From Candidatus Woesebacteria bacterium (GTDB lineage Bacteria > Patescibacteriota > Microgenomatia > UBA1400 > MFAQ01), in contig JAGVOE010000060.1 in assembly GCA_020052895.1 (NCBI GenBank), positions 1-16,121 of the forward strand: 16,121 bases of DNA. The letters are read 5' to 3'. Positions 1-5,083 of this stretch are shown in pieces. The position numbers and the translations under genes are program-made. The notes under the pieces were generated by a model. It worked only from the letters and a program-made list of their open reading frames with translations. It was not told where the DNA came from and ran no database searches. The stretch's first letter is position 1. The number at the start of each line of letters is the position of its first letter.

Positions 1-1
1 G

Positions 2-622
2 CTCATTTTTATGGATGAGTCCGGGGACACCGGATTCAAACTGAAGACTGCCTCCAGTAGGTATTTTGTATTAACGATTGTTATTTTTGACAACCTCGAA
101 AGCGCAGCCGAGGCAAATGAGGCGATTAACGAGTTACAAAGGGAACTTAAATTTCCTGAGAACAAAGAGTTCAAATTTAGCACCGGCACATCGAATAAGT
201 ATAAGACGGTGTTTCTCAGCAAACTCTCAAAATATGACTTCCGATATCGAACGATAGTTATCGACAAAGAAAAACTGGCACAGCGTGAACCAAGCAATCC
301 GGAAGAAAGCTTATACATGCTAGTAACAGACCAATTATTCCTCAGAGCTCAGGGTCGGGTTAAGAACGCTTCGCTTTTCGTTGATAGAACGGCTCAGTCA
401 AAAGCCTTCATTCAGAAATTCAATCGGTACTTAAAGAAAAAATTAAACACTGATATGAATAAGTTAATCGGGGAAATCCGGCACAAAGACTCCAAAAGCA
501 ACAACCTGCTGCAGTTAGCCGACATGGTCTGTGGTGCAATTTATAGAAAATACAACAAAAAAGACGACTCGTTTTATAAGATGATCAAGAAGAGAGAAGA
601 AGACTTGTGGAAACCCTACTAA
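2..622 (+). CDS. DUF3800 domain protein (5' end outside window)
   Basis: The protein begins LIFMDESGDTGF in the open frame that enters from the left edge. The DESGD motif on the first beta strand is the hallmark of DUF3800, and the C-terminal block HKDSKSNNLLQLADMVCGA (about residues 158-176 counted from the ATG at 11) is its second conserved region. Family members have a predicted RNase H-like fold with these acidic residues clustered. Their function is not settled, and they are frequent among mobile-element and defence cargo. An ATG at 11 would give 203 aa but would remove the strand before DESGD, so the true start is probably just left of the window. The gene ends at TAA 620-622. It lies upstream of, and in the same direction as, a serine recombinase, so it may be cargo of that element. 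Family call firm, function unknown. Confidence 0.82.
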   Translation, partial: LIFMDESGDTGFKLKTASSRYFVLTIVIFDNLESAAEANEAINELQRELKFPENKEFKFSTGTSNKYKTVFLSKLSKYDFRYRTIVIDKEKLAQREPSNPEESLYMLVTDQLFLRAQGRVKNASLFVDRTAQSKAFIQKFNRYLKKKLNTDMNKLIGEIRHKDSKSNNLLQLADMVCGAIYRKYNKKDDSFYKMIKKREEDLWKPY

Positions 623-630
623 ACAAAAGC

Positions 631-708
631 GACCTCTGTGGCTAAGCTGAATCACTATTTCTAGTGTCAACAGTTCCCTAAAAGTAAGGTACCTTCACCA
701 CAAAGGTC
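631..708. other. Structured non-coding region with nested dyads
   Basis: An 11-bp inverted repeat with one mismatch (GACCTCTGTGG at 631-641, CCACAAAGGTC at 698-708) encloses a perfect 5-bp hairpin CACTA-TTTC-TAGTG (653-666) and a perfect 10-bp palindrome AAGGTACCTT (686-695). It starts nine bases after the DUF3800 stop. There is no T-run after the outer stem, so it is not a convincing rho-independent terminator. It could be a small structured RNA or a recombination or replication site. The rest of 623-755 shows nothing I recognise. Confidence 0.35.
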
Positions 709-755
709 ATTCGGTACTGTTAATATACCAAACTCACCGCCCAGAGTCAATGCCG

Positions 756-866
756 CTAGGTAAAAATCAGGTACAGCCCGAGTAACAAACCTGCGAGTAA
801 AACACCTCCGATAACCCAACCAGAATAGTTTGGTTTACTTCTACGAGTCTCTATCGCTGAATACAT
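756..866 (-). CDS. Small single-pass membrane protein (hypothetical)
   Basis: The frame encodes a 36-aa peptide: a short polar N-terminus (MYSAIETRRSKPNYSG) followed by one hydrophobic helix of about 19 residues (WVIGGVLLAGLLLGLYLIF), ending in Thr. The frame extends upstream to other ATGs at 905 and 950. I chose 866 because AGGAGA lies on the minus strand at 886-881 and because an extended -10 (912-920) would put the transcript start downstream of the longer starts. The 14-nt gap from AGGAGA to ATG is long, which weakens the choice. I recognise no family. Positive charges before the helix suggest an N-in orientation. It may be a real micro-protein of the accessory region or a chance ORF. Confidence 0.35.
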   Translation of the reverse strand: MYSAIETRRSKPNYSGWVIGGVLLAGLLLGLYLIFT

Positions 867-887
867 AAATGGCTGTTTTTTCTCCTG

Positions 888-916
888 TCGAAAAAATGTC
901 GGCATATTTTTATAAT
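888..916 (+). promoter_or_regulatory. Candidate sigma-70 promoter toward the recombinase unit
   Basis: A perfect -10 hexamer TATAAT (911-916) lies 17 bp downstream of TCGAAA (888-893), which matches the -35 consensus at four of six positions. Initiation near 923 would give a leader of about 116 nt before the 81-aa gene. That leader contains a weak AAACTT/AAGTTT dyad at 980-998. I see nothing else in 921-1039. Confidence 0.4.
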
Positions 917-920
917 AGCA
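912..920 (-). promoter_or_regulatory. Candidate extended -10 promoter, minus strand
   Basis: The minus strand reads TGCTATTAT here, an extended -10 (TGnTATTAT), so no strong -35 would be needed. It overlaps the plus-strand TATAAT back to back. It would drive the small membrane ORF at 756-866. Confidence 0.3.
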
Positions 921-1039
921 AATTCGGGGTAATTGATCAGTAACGTACACAAGCTTCCTACTAATTTACATAAGTGGACAAACTTACTCACAAAGTTTAT
1001 TGAGGTAAATCAACAGTTTCTGTACCTTTGGTTATAAAG

Positions 1040-1285
1040 ATGACAGAAATTGCTGCTCAGAATACAACAAATAACGATAACACCCTCATACTTATAAACT
1101 CTCTTGTAACGCGAGAGGAACTTGATGAATTTAAGGAAATAGCCCTAAAAGAGTACGGGGTTAGGCTAACTGATGAACAGGCATTTGAGCAGGCAACTGC
1201 ATTATTGTTATTGGTCGACACCCTAATCGAAAAATCACTTGCAAACAAACGCAACAGAGTTAACATCAACACAATCCAGAAGTAA
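1040..1285 (+). CDS. Small helical protein upstream of recombinase
   Basis: This 81-aa protein has a polar, Asn/Thr-rich start followed by a predicted helical core (LVTREELDEFKEIALKEYG, then LTDEQAFEQATALLLLVDTLI) and a basic tail (KSLANKRNRVN). I started it at ATG 1040 rather than TTG 1028, which would add four residues. Neither has a clear Shine-Dalgarno. Small proteins with a similar 'keyG..Lt.eqA.e.at.LL.l...l' pattern are familiar to me beside recombinases in Patescibacteria, but I cannot name a family. Its stop codon lies in a hairpin next to the recombinase ribosome-binding site, so the two genes are probably co-transcribed and translationally linked. A role as a recombinase accessory or directionality factor is a guess from position only. 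Confidence 0.65.
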   Translation: MTEIAAQNTTNNDNTLILINSLVTREELDEFKEIALKEYGVRLTDEQAFEQATALLLLVDTLIEKSLANKRNRVNINTIQK

Positions 1286-1304
1286 GAATAATCTTACTAG
1301 GTGG
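1281..1304 (+). promoter_or_regulatory. Stop-codon hairpin abutting recombinase Shine-Dalgarno
   Basis: A perfect 7-bp stem AGTAAGA/TCTTACT with loop ATAA (1281-1298) contains the TAA stop (1283-1285) of the 81-aa gene. It is followed without a gap by AGGTGG (1299-1304), ten bases before the recombinase ATG. It is one of the few clear Shine-Dalgarno sites in the window. A ribosome terminating at 1283 would open the stem, which suggests coupling or control of recombinase translation. Confidence 0.5.
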
Positions 1305-1314
1305 TTAAAATAAC

Positions 1315-2922
1315 ATGAATACTTGTTTTATATACTGTAGAAAATCTTCCGAGGATAAAGACCGACAAATTCTCTCCCTTGATGATCAGGAACGTACCTG
1401 CAAAGAATTGGCCAAGGACAAGGGATTTGCAGTGCTGGGTGTCTATAAAGAAAGCAGATCAGCTAAGCGTCCGGATCATCGTCCGGAATTTACAGCCATG
1501 GTTGAAAGAGTCTCCAAGGGAGAAGTAAAGCACATTCTTTGCTGGAAGGCCGATCGACTATGCCGAAACGCAAAAGAAGGCGGTACTCTGATCGATCACG
1601 TCGACTATAACGGAATGTTGATCGTTACGCCGACAATGGATTACGATCGAAATAACTCTACCTTCCTTTTTATCGAATTCGGTATGGCTACAAAGTTCAG
1701 TAAAGATCTTTCTGACAATGTAAAAAGAGGGATGAACACAAAAGTACGAAATGGGTGGAGGCCTGGCTCGGCTCCGTTAGGTTATTTAAATGATCCCATT
1801 AAACCAAAGGGGCAAAAAGAAGTGCTTCCGGATCCGGACAGATTTAACTTGTGCCGTTCATGGTGGGAATTCATGCTAACAGGAAATGAGACCGTTGAAA
1901 GTTCTTTAGAAAAAATCACTGCCTTAGGATTGAAAAGTAAAAGAACAGGGAAACCAGTCAGCAGAACGGAAGCATTTAGGTTTTTTAGGAATGTGTTTTA
2001 TGCAGGTCTTTTTGATTACAACGGAGAACGCTTCAATGGCAGGCATACCCCAATGGTAACTTTAGATGAATATTACAGAGTTCAGGACATCATCGACGGC
2101 AGAGCCAAAATTCATCAGTTCACGAATGATTTTTATTTCATGAAGACATTAAGATGCGGAGAATGCGGATCTGCAATTACCTGTGACCGTAAAACAAAGA
2201 AATATAAAAATGGCAACTCGCAAACTTTCATTTATGCCAGATGTGTTAAGAAAAAGGGACCGTGTAGTCAACCCTATCTGAATGCAATCGAAGTTGAAAA
2301 ACAGGTTATCGCCTTTATTGGCAGTCTAGAGATCAAGCCCGCCTTTGTAGCATGGGTAAGAAAAAACCTGAGGCGAAGAAATGAACGAGAATTTGAATTT
2401 GAGCGTGGGCAAAAGAGCAAATTAACAAAACGCCTAGATTCCATTCTTGTTGAAAAGAAAAATCTATATGGAATGAAGATAGAAGGTTTAATAAGTGATG
2501 ACGAGTATAAAAAAGAAAAAAGCCGCTTGTTAGTTGAGGAAAAACAGACAAAAGATAGTATCGCAGGCGATGGACTTACCAATTGGACGGAGGTGATGGA
2601 AGAGGTGTTGGCTTTCCTAGCAAATGTTACCAAAATCTTCCATTCTTACGACACTGAAGCAAAAAGGATGGTTCTGAGGATACTTGGCTCGAACCTAGAG
2701 TTGAAAGACAGAATAGTCCGAATCAACGCCAAAAACGCATTTGTATATATCAAAGAGACTGAAAAAAGCGTAATTAAGAAAAATGAGTGGCTCGAACCTG
2801 AAAATAGCTCTATAGATCGGACTAAAAAGGCATTTTTGCAAATGCAGTCCGATATGGAGCGGGATACCGGAATCGGACCGGCCTCTCAACCTTGGGAAGG
2901 TTGCATACTACCGATGTACTAA
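1315..2922 (+). CDS. Large serine recombinase / integrase
   Basis: This 535-aa protein has the layout of a large serine recombinase, which cuts and religates att-site DNA through a phosphoserine link. The N-terminal catalytic domain shows YCRKS with likely nucleophile Ser11, Arg48 in KESRSAKRP, and KADRLCRN (78-85). The recombinase DNA-binding domain follows (about 150-270, with GSAPLGY at 151-157). Next is a zinc ribbon with Cys281, Cys284, Cys310 and Cys317, then a charged, probably coiled-coil stretch (about 350-425) and a C-terminal domain. The ATG is supported by AGGTGG ten bases upstream. The last 22 residues (from MERDTGIG) are read from the antisense strand of a tRNA-Gly gene, and the stop TAA lies in its acceptor stem. 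This arrangement is typical of an element integrated at a tRNA 3' end, with the C-terminus supplied by the target. Integrase function is well supported; the exact att core is inferred. Confidence 0.93.
   Translation: MNTCFIYCRKSSEDKDRQILSLDDQERTCKELAKDKGFAVLGVYKESRSAKRPDHRPEFTAMVERVSKGEVKHILCWKADRLCRNAKEGGTLIDHVDYNGMLIVTPTMDYDRNNSTFLFIEFGMATKFSKDLSDNVKRGMNTKVRNGWRPGSAPLGYLNDPIKPKGQKEVLPDPDRFNLCRSWWEFMLTGNETVESSLEKITALGLKSKRTGKPVSRTEAFRFFRNVFYAGLFDYNGERFNGRHTPMVTLDEYYRVQDIIDGRAKIHQFTNDFYFMKTLRCGECGSAITCDRKTKKYKNGNSQTFIYARCVKKKGPCSQPYLNAIEVEKQVIAFIGSLEIKPAFVAWVRKNLRRRNEREFEFERGQKSKLTKRLDSILVEKKNLYGMKIEGLISDDEYKKEKSRLLVEEKQTKDSIAGDGLTNWTEVMEEVLAFLANVTKIFHSYDTEAKRMVLRILGSNLELKDRIVRINAKNAFVYIKETEKSVIKKNEWLEPENSSIDRTKKAFLQMQSDMERDTGIGPASQPWEGCILPMY
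2824..2845 (-). terminator. Rho-independent terminator of tRNA-Gly
   Basis: The minus strand reads GCATTT-GCAA-AAATGC followed by CTTTTT, a 6-bp stem with a GCAA tetraloop and a T-run, starting nine bases after the tRNA CCA. It lies entirely inside the recombinase coding sequence. A further inverted repeat (CGGACT at 2818-2823, AGTCCG at 2846-2851) flanks it, so the site is a nested palindrome that could also bind the recombinase. Confidence 0.6.
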
Positions 2923-2928
2923 TCCCGC
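2855..2928 (-). tRNA. tRNA-Gly (anticodon CCC), CCA encoded
   Basis: The minus strand folds into a full cloverleaf. The acceptor GCGGGAT/ATCCCGC is perfect (7 bp) and the D-stem is GTAC/GTAT. The anticodon stem CAACC/GGTTG is perfect with loop TTCCCAA, giving anticodon CCC. The variable loop is 4 nt and the T-stem is GCCGG/CCGGT. Discriminator T is followed by an encoded CCA (2855-2857). The T-loop is TCCGATT, so position 55 is C where nearly all elongator tRNAs have U. A possible -10 (TAAAAT, minus strand 2945-2940) precedes it, and a terminator follows at 2845-2824. Two protein ORFs enter this gene from opposite ends. Confidence 0.92.
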
Positions 2929-3183
2929 TTGCAAATAGGATTTTAACCTATTCTTGAGATAAGCTCTACCAAAACCTGTTTTTAACGACAATTCCCGTTT
3001 TCTTGCATCCGTTTCAGACAAACAGGCTTCGTAGTAAATTAACTTAATCCGAGTATTTTTAGTTGTCTTGGTTGATTTTGATTGGTGATCTTCAATTCTT
3101 TGTTTTAGATTTCGCGTAAAACCGACGTAATACTCAACATTGCCTCTTGAATCTAACATTTCTAAAATATATGTGTAATACAT
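2908..3183 (-). CDS. GIY-YIG nuclease family protein
   Basis: This 91-aa single-domain GIY-YIG endonuclease starts MYYTYILEM, with the second strand YYVGFT (the YIG position reads YVG) and the catalytic-type Arg in NLKQRIEDH. Next come STKTTKNTRIKLIYYEA and the C-terminal block DARKRELSLKTGFGRAYLKNRL, in which Glu is the expected metal ligand. The length is typical of the small UvrC-like stand-alone members common in Patescibacteria. The frame continues 25 codons upstream to 3258, but that part is translated tRNA remnant and hairpin sequence, so I start at ATG 3183. There is no clear Shine-Dalgarno. The last codons (QAGLVHR, stop TAG) read 21 bases into the 5' end of tRNA-Gly(CCC). Its position between a broken and an intact tRNA-Gly suggests a homing-type role, which is inference. 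Confidence 0.85.
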   Translation of the reverse strand: MYYTYILEMLDSRGNVEYYVGFTRNLKQRIEDHQSKSTKTTKNTRIKLIYYEACLSETDARKRELSLKTGFGRAYLKNRLKSYLQAGLVHR

Positions 3184-3192
3184 AGATCTTGG

Positions 3193-3247
3193 CCCGCCAG
3201 CAACATAGTAGCTAGGCGGGACCGCCTGACTGCTTGCTGTCGGCGGT
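3193..3247. repeat. Tandem pair of GC-rich hairpins
   Basis: Two adjoining imperfect palindromes are present. The first (3193-3220) pairs CCCGCCAGC with GCTAGGCGGG, one A bulged. The second (3221-3247) pairs ACCGCCTGAC with GTCGGCGGT, also with one base bulged. They abut exactly the break in the tRNA remnant at 3247/3248 and end about ten bases before the GIY-YIG start. Bulged paired hairpins recall REP/REPIN-type mobile repeats, but no transposase is in the window. Part of the second hairpin (AAGCAGTC on the minus strand) can instead pair with GACTGCTT of the tRNA remnant, so two exclusive folds are possible. Confidence 0.55.
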
Positions 3248-3280
3248 GAAGCAGTCATTCTACCACTGAACTATACCCGC
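3248..3280 (-). pseudogene. 5' half of a tRNA-Gly, interrupted in the anticodon
   Basis: The minus strand from 3280 gives acceptor strand GCGGGTA, linker TA, D-arm GTTC-AGTGGTA-GAAT, G26, anticodon-stem strand ACTGC and TTC, i.e. positions 32-34. It then passes directly into the hairpin pair. No 3' acceptor strand (TACCCGC), T-arm or CCA follows, so this cannot be a working tRNA. Base 34 is C, as expected for a Gly(CCC) anticodon. The sequence differs from the intact tRNA-Gly at 2855-2928, so it is not a recent duplicate of it. Confidence 0.7.
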
Positions 3281-3330
3281 AATGGGGTTATTTTAGACTA
3301 TGAAACAACTTTTTTGTATTAGAATAGATT

Positions 3331-4020
3331 ATGGCAGGAAGATACAGACTAAACAAAGAAAGAAACTTGTCCCGATTTTATATATTACTTTCGATAATCT
3401 TCGTGGTCATTATGTTCAAGTGGGGAGTCCCCTTTTTGATGGAGGTGATAGCTGGAAAAGGGACCATCAGGGCGACCCAAGATGAAGATATCATTCCCCC
3501 GCAGTCACCGGTTTTGTCGGCTCTGCCGGAGGCGACAAACAATGCTAGTCTACTAGTGGAGGGCTACACCGAGACTGGGGCCGGACTAGAGCTACTGGTA
3601 AACGACACGGTATCTCGATCGGATGTGGCCTTGGAAAACGGATTTTTCTCAATGCAGGCCCTCTTGTCCCAAGGATCCAATCGTGTGTATGTCAAAGCCA
3701 CAGATGCGGCGGGTAACTCCAGTGCCTCCGAGGTGAAGCTAGTAACCTTTGACAACGAACCGCTTGAGATAACTGTGATCCATCCGAGAGACGGTTCGGA
3801 GTTTTTTGGCAAGAATAGCCAAGTGATTGATATTAGCGGAGAAGTAAGCAAGTCGGAAGTCCAAGCAGTGGTGAACAACTCATTTTTGACGGTGGATAAG
3901 GATGGTAAATTTACTCATCGATATCAGCTGGCTAGCGGAGATAACGAAATCAAAGTAGTGGCCACTGATAAGGCGGGGAATATGGACGAGAAAACGATTA
4001 AGGTTCTTTATACCCCTTAA
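3331..4020 (+). CDS. Membrane-anchored protein with two Ig-like domains
   Basis: This 229-aa protein has a short basic N-terminus (MAGRYRLNKERNLSR), one hydrophobic anchor (about 16-42) and an extracellular part with two Ig-like beta-sandwich repeats, about 60-139 and 144-228. Each repeat ends in the same signature: ATDAAGN at 123-129 and ATDKAGN at 211-217. This is typical of bacterial Ig-like / glucodextranase-B-like domains on surface proteins. No catalytic residues are evident, so adhesion, cell-wall or polysaccharide binding is the likely role. There is no Shine-Dalgarno; TAGAAT lies five bases before the ATG, so a leaderless transcript is possible. Its 3' end overlaps the convergent ligase gene by 23 nt with no visible terminator between them. 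Confidence 0.75.
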   Translation: MAGRYRLNKERNLSRFYILLSIIFVVIMFKWGVPFLMEVIAGKGTIRATQDEDIIPPQSPVLSALPEATNNASLLVEGYTETGAGLELLVNDTVSRSDVALENGFFSMQALLSQGSNRVYVKATDAAGNSSASEVKLVTFDNEPLEITVIHPRDGSEFFGKNSQVIDISGEVSKSEVQAVVNNSFLTVDKDGKFTHRYQLASGDNEIKVVATDKAGNMDEKTIKVLYTP

Positions 4021-5083
4021 CTGCGGTCGCCAGAACCAGCCAAAAGGCAAAGTAGATCCAGATGTAGAGAAGAGTGTTGTTGAATAAGCTGTGAGCCAAT
4101 AGAGCCAGTAAGAATAGCTTTTGGGGTACTGGCCGGACAAAAGCTAGAAGCTGTCGCAGAAGATTAAGAAAGGCTAGTAAGCCGAGAAGGCCGGTGGTGG
4201 CCGCCAGGTAGAGATAGCTGTTGTCTATCTGAAATCTAGCCCCAGTAGCGGAACGAAGAGTGTTGTAGCCCCAGCCCAAAAGAGGTTTTTGGAGAAGTAG
4301 ATTCAGGCCGGTTTGCCAGCTCTCCAGCCTGGAGTAAATAGAGAAAGTTCTAAATAAGTTTACCCCTTCACCAAAAGGCTTGGGAGCGATAGCGATTAGG
4401 CCCATCAGCAAAAAGATAAAGACGAGTAGCGACCATTGCTTGCGCACCGCGATCAGGTAAATGAGTCCCAGAAAAAAAACCAAGTACGAAGCCCGAGAAA
4501 AGGTCAGTGCCAGAAGTAGTATAGGCAGTAGAGCCAGGAGCCACTGGCTAAGAGATACCAAGACTAGCGAGACACCGGCCAAGATAGCTCCGGAAAAATT
4601 GGGGTCGAAAAAGGAGCCGATTAAACGATAGTAGTGATCGTCAAAGCCTAAGTACTTAAGAAAGCGAAGATCGGGTAGAAAAAGATATTGAAGAAGTCCG
4701 AGTGAAGAAAAAAAGATAAGTGACAGCCAAAGATAGGGAGTGATTTTTTTTCCAGGAAAGAGTTTGGCCGAAAAGTAGACCGAGGGGTAGATAAAGAGAC
4801 GGAGGAGATAAAAAAGAGAGGGATAAAGGCCAACCGTGACAGCTCGACTGAGGTTTACCGCCAAGGAGAGAGTGGCGATCAGAAGAAAAATCGCCAGAGG
4901 CTTGAAGAGAGGATCGCGGAGAGACTGACGACGAGAGTGGGGTGAAAGCCAAAGAAAGAAAGTGAGAACAAGACAAAGCAGATCTAGAGGGTAGAGAGTC
5001 AGCGGGAAGCCAGGCGGATAAAAGTTTAGAAGTTGGCCAAAAGGCCAAACCAGGATAGAGAGTATGAGAAGTAGGTAAATCAC
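3998..5083 (-). CDS. O-antigen ligase / Wzy-like polymerase
   Basis: This 361-aa polytopic membrane protein has about 10-12 hydrophobic segments. Features of the O-antigen ligase (Wzy_C) family are GSFFDPNFSG at 156-165 before a transmembrane run, and a C-terminal loop with GWGYNT and FQIDNSYLYLAATTGLLG ahead of the last helices. Such enzymes transfer or polymerise lipid-linked glycans on the outer face of the membrane; sequence does not separate ligase from polymerase. Translation starts at GTG 5083, sharing a GTGA overlap with the preceding gene's stop. It is the last gene of the operon and would finish the chain exported by the flippase six genes upstream in the transcript. Confidence 0.8.
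   Translation of the reverse strand: MIYLLLILSILVWPFGQLLNFYPPGFPLTLYPLDLLCLVLTFFLWLSPHSRRQSLRDPLFKPLAIFLLIATLSLAVNLSRAVTVGLYPSLFYLLRLFIYPSVYFSAKLFPGKKITPYLWLSLIFFSSLGLLQYLFLPDLRFLKYLGFDDHYYRLIGSFFDPNFSGAILAGVSLVLVSLSQWLLALLPILLLALTFSRASYLVFFLGLIYLIAVRKQWSLLVFIFLLMGLIAIAPKPFGEGVNLFRTFSIYSRLESWQTGLNLLLQKPLLGWGYNTLRSATGARFQIDNSYLYLAATTGLLGLLAFLNLLRQLLAFVRPVPQKLFLLALLAHSLFNNTLLYIWIYFAFWLVLATAVKGYKEP

Noticed and set aside
631..708. Terminator or tRNA-like gene after DUF3800
   Set aside because: There is no T-run after the outer stem and no acceptor, anticodon or T-arm can be assembled.
980..998. AAACTT/AAGTTT dyad as an operator for the recombinase unit
   Set aside because: Six AT-rich base pairs are expected by chance in such DNA; I mention it but do not list it as a feature.
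2274..2633. Minus-strand ORF inside the recombinase gene
   Set aside because: It is an opposite-strand shadow of a well-supported coding region with no recognisable domain. The same holds for the other opposite-strand ORFs in the operon and for 15541-15732 and 15709-15990 inside the lipase.
2908..3258. Longer 116-aa start for the GIY-YIG protein at 3258
   Set aside because: The extra 25 codons translate tRNA remnant and hairpin DNA, and the family's first strand begins at MYYTYIL, so I start at 3183.
2929..3280. A group I intron or an intact intron-containing tRNA-Gly
   Set aside because: No 3' exon matches: the next anticodon-stem 3' strand (GGTTG) pairs with its own tRNA and not with ACTGC, and no intron core is visible in 320 bp that are mostly the GIY-YIG gene.
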